Source: Multifurca ochricompacta (Eukaryota > Basidiomycota > Agaricomycetes > Russulales > Russulaceae). Taken from it: DNA of 64,000 bases. Where the stretch lies: assembly GCA_022496185.1 (NCBI GenBank), contig WTXG01000140.1, positions 1 to 64,000 on the forward strand, in the 5' to 3' direction. The notes under the pieces are model-generated. The model ran no database searches. It saw only the letters and a list, made by a program, of their open reading frames with translations, and was not told the DNA's origin. This document shows positions 52,394 through 63,592 of the stretch, in pieces (the first letter of the stretch is position 1; the number at the start of each line of letters is the position of its first letter). Position numbers and translations under genes: made by a program.

Positions 52394-55300
52394 ATGCCTA
52401 AATCACCTATTCTCCACTCACCCTCACTCCTCTCTGTCACCTCAAGCACCACACAGGCTTCCAAGAAGGCTGTGAAGTCTGTCAAACATGCTGTCAGACA
52501 TGGTGCTGCTGCTATTTCATGCCCATTCAAATTGCCAAAGTCATTAAGTTCTGGTGGATCTGTTGCAGGTGATTCATGTATGTATTTCTTCTTCATTTGT
52601 CTGTTTTAATTTACATCTATATTGCAGTTAACAATGGGAACTCAACCAGGGAGCTGTCTGTTATTGAAATTGACAAAGAAGAAGATGGCAAATCTATAGA
52701 TGAAACACCAGAACAACAAGAACTCAGTAAGTCCTGTCCTTCTGTTGGACCTATTTCAAGTGCTGATCCATTTGTATTGCAGAGTGTCTGCAGAAAACCT
52801 GGCACTCACCATCTACAGTTTCTTCAAGAGTGATGTCAAGATTGACACAGAGAACAATCAATTATTCCATTTTTTCAAGTGTGCTGCCAAACACTGCAAA
52901 TCCAAGGGTGGTGGGGTTCACCATTTTCAAGACTCACAAGATCATGCTGCCACCTCAAACCTGAAAGCCCATGCAATTAAGTGCTTTGGAGCTGATGCAG
53001 TTGATGCTGCATTCAAGAAAGCTTCCTCTGGTGCCCAGGATGGCTCAATCTTTGCATCTTTTGCCCAACTTGGTCAAGCTTCACAGTCAATCAGCCATTG
53101 TGCACATACAACTTATGAAACAAGGTTTGTCATTTGTTTTACTGTACTATCATGTCTCTAACTCTTAACCTCCAACCCAGGGCCCACATAGCCAGGTGGT
53201 GTGCTGAGAGTAACTGTGCAATGAACATTGTTAATGATCATGAATTTCAACAACTAATGAAGGCAGGGCGCCCAGGTACTTCTCTTCCAACCCCAATGAC
53301 AGTGGTGCATGATGTCAAGCTCTCCTTTGAGAAGTGTCAAGCACACATTAATAAAATTCTCAAGGTAACCTTGATTTTTCTATCCATGCTAACTATACTC
53401 ATACATTTTCAGGAGCATTCAGGTCATGTTCACTTTGCAACTGATGCTTGGACTTCACCAAACCATCATGCATTTGTGGCATGGACAGTTCATTTGCACC
53501 ATGAGGGTCACCTGTTGGCCTTTGTTTTGGATATCACAGAAGTTCCTGAGATAAGTTTGTTGGTGTGCATGATGTATACTACCAACATTCACCTCCTGAT
53601 CCTCCAGTCCCATACCGGGGAAGCCCTTGCACAAGCCTTTCATGACATGCTCATTGAGCATGGGCTCACAAATAAGGTCAGTTAAACTGACATAAATATG
53701 TGTATTAGTGTCTGAAATTCTACTGGCAGATCCTTGCATTCAATGGAGACAATGCCACTTCAAATGACAAACAAACAGTGTTCCTTGATAAGCTTCCCAA
53801 CTCCTTTGATGCTGCCAATCATGTTCGGTGCTTTAATCACATCATCCAACTCTCTGCCAAGGCATTACTTAAACCATTTAGTGCATCACCAAAGGACAAT
53901 GATTGTGATGGCAAAGATGAAGAAGACCCTGAAAAGGGCCCTGAAAAGATTTATGAAGATCATGAAGATGGTAGGAGCAATGACAACAATGATGAGGATG
54001 ACAATGACAGTGAGGAGGATCCACTTGGTGTGTTGGATGAAGAGGCTCATGAGCAGTTGTTGGAGAACACAGTAGCTGTGCACACAATGCTCAACAAGGT
54101 ATGTACTGTTATCTCACATTTATTGTCAATCTGCTCATGTTTAATCTCTCTAGATTCAAAAACTATCTTTTGCCATCATCCAATTAACAACTAATACTCT
54201 TCCTGTGTGGCACAAGACCTGCATCACTCACAAACTCCCTATTCACCTCATTCCACATGATCAAGACTCACTGGAATTCAACCTATGACATGGCAAAGGT
54301 GGCTCTCAAGTATTGCCCTGCAATTGATGACATCACTGCCAACAAATCCTTGAAGCTCCACAAGTATGAACTTGATGATGACTGGAAGATTATTGGGGAT
54401 CTCTTATGGGTACTTAAGGTATGTCTCTCATCTGGTAGAGTGGCATTTTGGTGCTGATCTTTCACATAAGATATATAAAGATGCAACACTGTTCTTCTCT
54501 CAAGATTGAGTTTCATCAATTGCCAATGTCATCCCAACTATGGACTGCATTGATGCATTGCTTAGTGACAACACTGTCAAACCACACTCTCCATCTGTGA
54601 AGCATGCACTTACCTTTGCTCGCAAAAGCATCAGCAAGTATTATTGGAAAACTGGTCTATCCAATGTGTATTGTATTTCTATGGGTATGTTCATAGTGAT
54701 ATCACCATTGCTCATACTCAATTTTGCATCAACCTCTCAGTGCTTCACCCACAGTTGAAACTCAAATATTTTCAACAGTGCCATTGGCCAAAGGGCTGGA
54801 TCAATACTGCTGAAGCTATTGTTCAAAAGGAGTATGCAAAGTATGATACCCCCTCCATGTCAGGCCCTGTTCAGATATGTTTAGCCTAGTATTTTAATGT
54901 CATGTACTTACATTGTGATGACAGTCAATGATGGTAGCTGATGATGCTGATGTTACCACAGACTTCCTTGACATTCCAATGGATGGCTTAGAAGATATCA
55001 ATGAGCTTGATGACTACCTTTCACAGGCAATTGAGAAGGTATCTAATCCTATTGCTTGGTGGTGGGATCATTGGAAGGTCTATCCTAAGTTGTCAGCCAT
55101 GGCATTTGATTTTCTTAGTGTGCCAGGTATGTATCTTTGCTATTCTTTTTATTGTGATATATCAAGTAATTATGTTTATCAGCAACCTCCACCGCTCTGT
55201 TGAGCATCTGTTTTCACAAGGCTGACAGCTTCTCTATTTCACCCGGAATTCTCTGTCTCCATCCATGATCCATGCCCTCTTGTGCCTTGGTGACTGGGGA

Positions 55301-55414
55301 AGGAGAGATCTGATTGACATGCCAGAACTAGTAGAAGCTATCTGTACATCAAGTCTTGGAAAGAAACACACTCATAGTAGTTCTCTTTCCTCAGGTACTG
55401 GTTCTGTAGTTTAG
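52394..55414 (+). pseudogene. hAT transposase gene with about nine short introns
   Basis: Exons are separated by 48-63 nt introns with GT-AG ends, for example 53125-53180 and 53365-53412. Domain order: Ser-rich N-terminus (SSTTQASKKAVKSVKHAVRH); a BED zinc finger in 52782-53124 (FFKCAAKHCKSKGGG ... SNLKAHAIKCFG); the RNase H-like core with FATDAWTSPNHHAFVAWTVH (first Asp), GDNATSNDKQTVFLDKLPNS (second), RCFNHIIQLSAKALLKPF; an acidic insert (about 53900-54030); MIKTHWNSTYDMAKVALKYC; and the C-terminal dimerisation block SVEHLFSQG ... QLLYFTRNSLSPSMIHALLC containing the catalytic Glu. Defects: one in-frame TGA in that block (QG*QLL, where relatives have Arg), a TGA near 54506 and a GT-to-AT donor at 53551. 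Unlike the retroelements it is nearly intact. Right subterminal repeats (GGTTACAGGTATGG type) lie at 55470-55560; no matching left tip was found. Confidence 0.87.
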
Positions 55415-55578
55415 ATATGCAGTTTCTATCTGGCTGGTAGTGCCAACACATGATTTGTAAATAAAACCTGTGGGTTTTAACCATACCTGTGGGTATGGTG
55501 TGTTAACAGGTATGATGTGATGGGTTACAGGTATGGTGTGTGTAAAATTACCTGCAGTGTGACCTGTGTTATGCCTTA

Positions 55579-56119
55579 CCCACCACCAAGAATGAGTACA
55601 TCAGGTGCTGGATATTCTACAAGAGCATGACCTATATCTCAAGCCAGCCAAGTGTTCATTTGAACAGCAAAGTGTTGAGTATTTGGGTGTCATCCTGCAA
55701 GAAGGACAAGTACAAATGGACCCAGTAAAAGTGCAGGGAATTCAAGAATGGCCTATGCCCACATGTATCAAAGAAGTATGATCTTTTGTAGGATTCTGCA
55801 ACTTCTACTGATGATTCATACAAGGATTCTCAGGTGTCGCACAGCCACTTAATGGGCTGCTGAAAAAGGACATACCCTGGCATTGGGGGCAAGATCAGCA
55901 ATGAGCCTTTGAGTGTATCAGAGACATTGTAGGGTTGGAGCCTGTTCTTTTACAACCAGATCTGGGAAAACCATTTGAACTTGAGGTTGATGCATCTCAT
56001 TTTGCCAATGGAGCAGTATTGAATCAAAAGGATGATAATGGACTTCTCCACCCAGTTGCCTTCTACTCTGAAACCTTTTCCCCTGTGGAATGGAATTATG
56101 ATATCTGGGACAGAGAATT
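55579..56119 (+). pseudogene. Ty3-J pol fragment: RT end and RNase H
   Basis: Ty3-C-family pol: [40 protein letters not shown], then RNase H VGLEPVLLQPDLGKPFELEV, DASHFANGAVLNQKDDNGLL, SPVEWNYDIWDREF. A few TGA stops (CGA-type). It is cut at 56119 by the Ty3-I LTR and on the left by the hAT element. Confidence 0.88.
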
Positions 56120-56698
56120 TGTGACAGTTCTATCATTTCTGTTTGTCCAATTTACCTGGAAGATGACTGCATGACCAACATCAGTTGATCTATCTAACTA
56201 GACCAGCTGATTGTAGAATATGGAGGGTGCAACCCCTCCCTGACTCTTGTATTGACCAGTCTAGCCCCACCTCTTATACTATATGATGTAGATATGACAT
56301 AGCTATGAGATCACTGTGATGCAGTATGATATCATCTAGTTATACTTACATTACTTCATTTACTGGCTAGACCCTTCTATTAGTAGCAGTGTGACTGTGT
56401 ATTTAAGCCTGCCAAATGCTAAGAGAACAGACCTTAAGTCTGTTCTCCTGTGTCAATACAGGTGTTTCATTTGACTCACAGAAATCCCTTTGAGCCCTCC
56501 TAAGTTGTGACTTAGAGGGTCTTCAAACCTCAGTAGCTTGTGGCAGGACTTAGTGTCACTGCTTGATCCCACATTTCATGCATGCCCCTCTAGTTTGTGT
56601 GGGCCTGACTTGTCTTAATCATAGTCTTGATCCTGATTTGGTTATCTTGAACCCAAATGACTCCCAGACTTTGACACAGCACACACCTGGCTGTGACA
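56120..56698 (+). repeat. Ty3-I 5' LTR
   Basis: 579 bp, TGTGACAGTTCT to ACCTGGCTGTGACA, related to the solo LTR at 7653. TATTTAA box at 56400-56406; AAGTCTGTTCT at 56436-56446 is the predicted transcript start. The retroelement interior continues directly from 56699. Confidence 0.88.
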
Positions 56699-56700
56699 TT

Positions 56701-56711
56701 AGAACAGACTT
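56701..56711 (+). other. Ty3-I self-priming primer-binding site
   Basis: AGAACAGACTT, two bases after the LTR, is the exact reverse complement of AAGTCTGTTCT at 56436-56446. Same length (11 nt), same two-base gap and same distance from the TATA box as in Ty3-C, but a different sequence. Confidence 0.75.
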
Positions 56712-56739
56712 ACAGACTTCACAGAACAGAGAAACTCAC

Positions 56740-58300
56740 CAGAGCCACAAGGAGATGATGACACATCCCTTGCCCCAACACCCAACACCACAACTTCCAT
56801 CCAATTCCCTTTTGTGCTCCCTCCCAGGACCAGTGACAATCTTCCCCAGCATTTGAAATGATCCACATGTTGGCTTGAAGCATGCAAACAAGATGTTCCC
56901 TTCCACAGTTACTGGGTCCCATATCAACAGACTAACCTTGCTGTTGACTGGTACCAAGGAGTTTGGTACCATATACATCCTAATAACCTAAGTCAGATCG
57001 AAGCTGTACATGTAGCACCTGAAGAGACTGGATTGAACTTACCTGAGGAACCTTTCCTCACACCCATTGCACTCCCCACGTTACCACCAACAGTCTCCCT
57101 CTTAAGCAATCCTACAACATCCATGATGACAGCATTCCCTACCACAGTTAGTACAACCCTGGGATGACCCCAAAGGCTTTCCTTTGGAGCATCCATCCAA
57201 TTGACAATTCCTGCCCAATTTACAGGGACAGGACAGACCTTATCAGGAGGCGGCCCACCAGGAGGTGGAGGAGGAGGCCCAGGTGGAGGAGGAGGAGGCC
57301 CACCAGGAGGAGGCCCACCAGGTCCTGCCCCAGTACCAGGATTAGCACCAAACATCCCAGTAGCAGGGTGTATTGAAGGGGCACCTCCACCTTTCTTCAA
57401 AGGTGATCACTCCACAGCAAAACAATGGTTTGCTCAGTTTGAGCTGCACTTGTTTTTGAATAAATATGCGGCTACCATCATGGATGAGCAGAGCTGCATA
57501 GCATATGTGTTGGTGTTGATGAGAGGACTGAAAGTCGATTGATGGGTTGAAGAACAGACCAATTGGCTAGTCAACATTGCTCAAAATAGAATTAGGGTTC
57601 AATGACCATGGGATGTTTTCCAACAAACCTTCATTGCTGCATGGTCCAACATGGCAGCTGGACAAAGAGTGCTGCAAGCACTTGAGAAATTACAAATGAA
57701 AGATGGCAACATTGATGACTATATCGCAGAGTTCTGTGATCTAGCTGTTCAGGCTGAGCTGCATCTGGATGATGCCAGTGTTCGACAGTACTTTTATCAT
57801 GGACTGCCCACTGGACTGGCAACCACAATTCTGACCCAAGACCAACCACAAACACTAGAAGAAGCTGCTGATTCAGCCAGATGACACCAAGCTAACTGGG
57901 TTTTTCTCTGAGGCATTGTCAGCAAGAAAAAGAACACTGATCCATCCCTGTGTGGGAACAAGTTCACCTTTTATAAGAAACATGACCCCAATGCCATGGA
58001 TGTGGACACCATAAAAAAGGCTGTCACTGCTGAAGAAAAGGAACAGTACAAGAAGGAAGGATGTTGTTTCAGATGCAGATGACAAGGTCATCTTGTCCAC
58101 AATTGCCCAAACAGAAAACCCAGGACTGGTGCAAGTGTGCTGGCTCAGACCACCACCATCTCAGAGGTGCCATCCACAACTGCAATGGTACCCACTGTAT
58201 CTGCAGGACCTTCACCTGTGCTCATGGCACCCTCTGTCTCAGTGATCAGCATTCCTGCATTGGCAGCTGTTCTAAAGACTATGACTGATGAACAATGACT
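56740..58300 (+). pseudogene. Ty3-I gag
   Basis: Degenerate gag in frames interrupted by stops. The N-terminal segment (DWYQGVWYHIHPNNLSQIEA region, about 56950-57000) weakly resembles the Ty3-C gag N-terminus. A Gly/Pro-rich tract (57246-57340, runs of GGGGGG) precedes the capsid core: PPPFFKGDHSTAKQWFAQFE, LFLNKYAATIMDEQSCIAYV, LEKLQMKDGNIDDYIAEFCD and VRQYFYHGLPTGLATTILTQ. The zinc knuckle reads CFRCR*QGHLVHNC with a TGA between its halves (58081 region). Confidence 0.88.
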
Positions 58301-58345
58301 GGAACTACAGAACCAATTTAAAGGAGATGAGGATTTTTATATTGC

Positions 58346-59947
58346 TTGAATGACATGGCCTTCATTCAAGCATTAGTATTGCACCATGTATTCAGATCAC
58401 CACTCAGAGCAATGAAAATATCTGTTCCATTACATGGAGTGAAAAAGGAGGCCAAAATACAAGCTCTTGTGGACAGTGGGGCCATGGAAAATTTTATCAG
58501 TTACAAAACAGTTATTAAACACAGGTTCCCAGTAAAATGATTGACAATTCCAAAACAATTACAGAATGCAGATGGATCACCCAAGCCACAAACAGAATCA
58601 CCCAATGCGTGGACCTACTCATATCTACAGATCATAAAAGCCAGCAGCACTGATTCTATATCACGTCCATCAGAACTGATGACATGATTTTGGGATACCC
58701 TTGGTTTGCAGCGACAAATCCACAGATTGATTGGCAACACAGGCAACTTAATCAACAAATTCACTTTGCCCTACCTAATGAGCAAATCCAACACCTCAAC
58801 ATTGCACAAGAGCTTGCTATTAAAGCAAAGGACAAGACAGAAAGGTTGTGGGACCAGGTAGTTCCTCCCGAATACCACAGGCATTGCAAGGTCTTTAGTG
58901 ATGAAGAGGCACAACACTTTCCAGTGTCACACCCCTGGGACCATTGAATCAAGTTGAAACCTGATGCACCAGCTACCCTAGATTGCAAGATCTATCCCCT
59001 TGGACCAGGAGAACAAGATGCACTGAATAAATTTTTGGAGGAACATTTACACAAAGGTTATATCCAAGAATATAAATCACCATACACATCTCCCTTCTTC
59101 TTTATTAAGAAAAAGGATGGCAAGCTCCAGCCTGTCCAAGATTATTGAAAGTTAAATGACTGGACAATTCATAATACATATCCCCTTCCACTAATTCCAG
59201 AATTAATAGACCATGTCCATGGTAGTACTCTATTCATGAAGATGGATATATGGTGGGGTTATAACAATGTCCATATTGTCCCAGAAGATTGCTGGAAGGC
59301 AGCATTTAAAACTAACTGCAGCCTGTTTGAGCTGAATGTAATGTTCTTTGGGTTAACTAATTTGCTGGTGACCTTCCAGACAATGATGAACACAGAATTC
59401 CAAGAAGAGCTGGATGAATGCAATGCCTCTGGATGGGCTTGGTTCACAGTGTATATGGATGACATCCTGATCCATACTGATCATGACTTGGCCAATCATC
59501 ACACTAAAGTACACCATATCTTAGATAAGCTTAGCAATCTGGATCTCTATCTTAAGCCAGAAAAGTGTTCATTTGAACAAACACATATAGAATACTTAGG
59601 TCTCATTCTGGAGGCTAACCATGTTCATATGGACCCTGTAAAAGTAGAAGGCATAGCCACCTGGAAGATGCCTACATCTGTCAAGGAAGTTCACTCCTTT
59701 CTAGGGTTCTGCCAGTTCTACCACCAATTTATCCAAGGGTTCAGTAGAATCACAGCTCCACTGAATGCCCTGACTAGTGCAAAAAAGACTTGGTGCTGGA
59801 CAAAAGAGGAACAGGATGCCTTCAACACTCTAAAACAACAAGTCACATCTCAACCAGTTCTAGCCCAACCTGACTTTGAGAAACCCTTCATTGTTAATAT
59901 GGATGCATTGGGATATGCACTAGGTGCTACCCTTAGCCAGAAAGATA
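58346..59947 (+). pseudogene. Ty3-I pol: protease and reverse transcriptase
   Basis: Protease: IQALVDSGAMENFISYKTVI (58346-58540). After a frame break, MILGYPWFAATNPQIDWQHR (58684 on) and [58 protein letters not shown] followed by a TGA, then an open 243-codon frame from 59236 with KMDIWWGYNNVHIVPEDCWK, FTVYMDDILIHTDHDLANHH (intact YMDD at 59452-59463), YLKPEKCSFEQTHIEYLGLI and FLGFCQFYHQFIQGFSRITA. It reaches the start of RNase H (NMDALGYALGATLSQKD) and is interrupted at 59948 by the pogo element; it resumes at 62658. Confidence 0.92.
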
Positions 59948-59949
59948 TA

Positions 59950-62655
59950 CAGTTGATATCCTCATAATGCATGACCTAATAATGCATAACCTCCAATAAT
60001 GCATGGCTTGAGGCTGGAACCAATGTGGGACATAGGGATTTATGCATGCATTCTCATTTTGAATAATGCATGGCACATTTTGGGGTTATGCATTACCATA
60101 TTCACCATATTTAGTAATTTGTGGCTGGAAGTGGTCCCCAAATACTGTGTGTCTGCTCGTGCATCAAGTCTAAAATGCTGATGTAAAGCTCAAACAAATG
60201 CCAGGAGTGCCTGGAAATTTTCTCTTCATTGATGCCTGCCAGAAATGTCAAATGCAAGCCCCGCCAAGGCCAGAAGCCCTATAATCAGCCTCCCAAACCT
60301 TCCAAAAACAAAAATCCACCCAAAACATCAGCCATAACAAAGCCCAAGCATGCACGGAGCAATTTAACTCTATCTGACTGGCTCAAAGTTGTGCAATACT
60401 ATGATAACAATCAACCTCTCTCACAGCCAGAAGTGGTAAAATACTTTGCCAACCACACAGAGGGTGCTTTGCTATTCTCTCAGTCAGCTCTTTCTTGTCA
60501 TTTGGCTGTAAAGGGACAAGAAGAAGATCAGCAACATCTTCTTGCAAACCCATCTGCCCTTTCATGCAAGAGGGTCTGGGTTGTAACTTGGCCTGATGTT
60601 GAAAAGGCTCTTGTTTTATGGGTCAAGCATATGGAAGAAAAGCTGGAGCATGTGACATCTGCCATGCTTGTCACCAAATGAGGTATATTTGAGGATTTAA
60701 TGGATGTTCCAGAAGAGGAGAGGCTGCATAGTGATGGGTGGGTTCAGAAATTCTGTCAAGCATAAGCCTCTTTGCACAACAATTGTGGTTTAATGGTGAC
60801 AATTTCTTGTAGTTATGACTTGAAAGAATACAGGAGGCATGGAGAGGCAGCTTCAGCAGACCAGGACACAGCAGAAGATGAGAGGAAATGGGTGTCAAAA
60901 ATCCTAGCCCCTTATGCAAAGAGAGACAGGTGGAATGTTGATGAGAGCAGTCTATTTGGATTTGCACCACCAGATTGAGGTCTTGCTTCAAAGCAGATGA
61001 AAGGGAAGAAATCAAACAAATTTCGAATTACTGTAACATTTGCATGCAATGCTGATGGCAGTGAAAAGTTACCAATTTTCTACATTGGGAAGTCCAAACA
61101 ACCACAATGCTTCAAGAAAACCTCACCTCAGCAGGCTGGTTTTTATTATCGCAATAACAAGACAGCATGGATGACTTCCCAGTATTTTGAAGAGTAAGTC
61201 CTTCAATTACCCTATATGTACCCATTTTGAGACTGATAACCTGCTTGCAGATGGATCAAACAAATTGACATCCACTTTCGCCACCAAAACAGACACATCT
61301 GCTTGCTACTGGACAACTTCCCAGGCCATAATATTGATTATGAGCCAACCAACATCTGTCTTGAGCCATTCCTTGCCAACCTCACCTCACATGTGCAGCC
61401 TCTAGATGCAGGCATCATTTGATGTGTTAAGGCTCATTACTGGAAGGCTTTTTGCATGTGAGCCATTGAACTGGATGAAGCAGGGGAGGATGATATTTAT
61501 AAAGTCAATTTACTGGAGGTGATGCTCATGGTTTGGATGGCTTGGGATGCAGTGAGTGCCAAAAGCATTGCAAACTGCTGGAATCATTGTGGGATACAAA
61601 AGTGAGTCTTCTGTCTAATCCACGAAGACCTCCTAATGAGATTTGGGCAGGTATATCCACCAAAACAGCTCTACAAATACCTCCATAAACCCCCTACCAT
61701 CTCTCCTTCATCCATACCTTCAACTTCTCCAAGTGTACCCACTTCTGATCCAGTTGCATGGGCAATCATCAAGGAATATGCAGGAACTGAGATGTCATTT
61801 ATAGATGCCGAAGCTCACTTGCAGGCATACCTGGGCTCTCAATTTCAATTTGCAGACTGGAAGTCAGCCTTTGATATTGTTTTCGAAGCTGAAGAAGACA
61901 TACCAGCTGCAGCGGCTGCAATTGAAAAAATGGCCACCCGAGCCATCAGGTCCTCTCCAGCCACCACATCTTTGTCATCACCACCACCTGCCGCACCTGC
62001 ACCATCAGCCAATCCATCCATAGCACCCTTCAGCCAACTTCAAGACTTGGGAAGTGGAACTCATGTGTGCTGTTGACAACTTGCAGCAACGCAAGTGCAT
62101 CTGGGGCACTGCCCCAACACTTGAAGATCTTCTCAATCCAATTGAGGAGACTGAGATTGGCCATTTCAATTACCAGTTCCCTGTTGGTGATGATGATATC
62201 ATTGCAGAAGCTCTCTGCATGACTACAGACACCCCAGAGGAGGATATGGATGATGATGAAGAGGAAGGGAGTGGAGACGAAGGGCTATCAGCAAAGGAGG
62301 GACAGGGACTTTGCAAGCAGCTTGAGAAACTCTGCTTGCATTACTCTAATGCAGAGGGTGTCTCAACACTAATTCTACAGCAACAACTGCACAAGTTATG
62401 TGCTCATTTGCACCAATTAGAGTTTACTACAAAAACTCAAGTTACTTTGGACAAGTTTTGGAGTGCCCCCCCTTAATTATAATACTTCTATCACATCTTA
62501 GACCTTCTATACAAGCACTGAGGTGCTAGCAATGTAAAAATTTTCAAAAAATGTCACATTTTGTCACATTTGTCACAAATATGATCATGCATAAAATCCC
62601 ATCATGCATAGCAGGAGGCCAGAACAAGGGCTATGCATTATGAGAATGTCGACTG
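59950..62655 (+). mobile_element. Complete pogo-type DNA transposon
   Basis: 2706 bp between TA dinucleotides (59948-59949 and 62656-62657), inserted into Ty3-I RNase H. Terminal inverted repeats of 23 bp start CAGTTGATATCC and, inverted, CAGTCGACATTC, sharing CTCATAATGCAT and differing at three transitions. ATAATGCAT-type words recur several times inside both ends (59970-60090; 62585-62640). It encodes one transposase. Confidence 0.92.
60229..62476 (+). pseudogene. Pogo/Tigger-like transposase with CENP-B HTH, DDE core and PIP box
   Basis: The N-terminal part (60229-60681) is basic, then helix-turn-helix: HARSNLTLSDWLKVVQYYDN, QPEVVKYFANHTEGALLFSQ, CENP-B-like. GWVQKFCQ follows. A short intron ends near 60811. 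DDE core: RWNVDESSLFGFAPPD (first Asp), FRITVTFACNADGSEKLPIF; intron 61194-61250 (57 nt); ICLLLDNFPGHNIDYEPTNI (second Asp), ANLTSHVQPLDAGII and CVKAHYWKAF (third). A second intron lies about 61602-61650. The C-terminus is variable and acidic and ends TTKTQVTLDKFWSAPP; QVTLDKFW (62438-62461) is a textbook PCNA-interacting motif. All four in-frame stops in the core (60679, 60976, 61420, 61459) are TGA, at sites where related transposases commonly carry Arg. Apart from these the gene is intact. Confidence 0.88.
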
Positions 62656-62657
62656 TA

Positions 62658-62724
62658 GATGGATGTCTCCATCCAATTGCCTATCTGTCAAAAACACTGG
62701 ATGTGACACAGAGGAATTGGGATA
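62658..62724 (+). pseudogene. Ty3-I RNase H, piece 1
   Basis: Resumes immediately after the pogo TA: GCLHPIAYLSKTLDVTQRNW. Ends in GGATA, the duplication of a solo LTR. Confidence 0.85.
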
Positions 62725-63236
62725 TGTAGAACAACTGTGCTGCTGGTCACTGACTGTGGTTAGTAGCAGTAAAGCTAAAACAAAGACAAGTGCTTCAGAG
62801 GTTAGAAGAACTCTACATTATACTATACTACTGACCTAAAACAAAGACAAGTCTATATACAAGGTTAGTCTAGAGGTAGTAGAGAGTAAAGTAGAAGAAA
62901 CTTACACTTCAGAGGTTAGAAGAACTCTGAAGTGTAAGAGACCAAACAGACACCCTTATATACCCATGGGGGCCAGGGGAAATGGTCTGTGTGCACTGGG
63001 AATAAGTCCACAAGTGCCAGACACTAAGCTGTGAGGGACAAAGGCCATTGGCCAAAGGAGGATCACATGCTATACTGCACATTACTAAGTCCATCACTAA
63101 TCAGCTGAGTAAGGTGAGAAAGAATGTAATAAAGATAACATAAAAAGTCTGAGACTCCGAAATCTAATCTAATCTAATCTACAGCTGAAGCGAATCTAGA
63201 TGCCTGAAGCATCTCCAGACACATACTGTGTCAACA
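62725..63236 (-). mobile_element. Solo LTR, Copia-A family, minus strand
   Basis: 512 bp flanked by exact duplication GGATA (62720-62724 and 63237-63241). On the minus strand it starts TGTTGACACAGTATG and keeps the TATATAAGGG box and the ACTTCAGAG/CTCTGAAGT inverted repeat (near 62904-62937). The terminal bases on the left (TGTAGAACAACTG) have drifted from TGTCAAACAATC. Confidence 0.92.
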
Positions 63237-63241
63237 GGATA

Positions 63242-63590
63242 TTTATGACCACAAACTGTTCACAGTTGTAGTCACACTCTGCTCATGGCAACAATATCTC
63301 ATGGGTGCTAGGCATAAAGTCCTGATCTGCACTGATCATAATAACCTTCAATATTTTAAGGAACCACAAAACTAAACCATAGACAAGCTCGTTGGCTTCA
63401 AGAGCTTGCAGACTTTGATTTTTCACTCAAGCATGTTCCTGGAAAACTACACACCATTGCAGATATGTTATCCCACAGACCCAATGCTGATCACAGCAAA
63501 GATGACAATCAGGAGATTGTAGTTCTCCCTGATGAGTTATTTGTTAAAACAATATCTGACAACAAACTTCCATTTCCCCAGACACTCTCT
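63242..63590 (+). pseudogene. Ty3-I RNase H, piece 2
   Basis: Continues RNase H: LFTVVVTLCSWQQYLMGARH, VLICTDHNNLQYFKEPQ, then text equivalent to LADFDFSLKHVPGKLHTIAD and MLSHRPNADHSKDDNQEIVV. The homology fades at about 63590. Confidence 0.88.
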
Positions 63591-63592
63591 GT

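Noticed and set aside
53878..54087. Minus-strand His/Cys-rich frames inside the hAT gene
   Set aside because: They are the reverse reading of the Asp/Glu-rich insert of the transposase (GAT/GAG repeats read as ATC/CTC); no homology and no start context.
56993..57400. Minus-strand Gly/Pro-rich frame of 135 codons and plus-strand Arg-rich frame at 57164
   Set aside because: Both are alternate readings of the GGAGGA/CCACCAGG repeat in Ty3-I gag.
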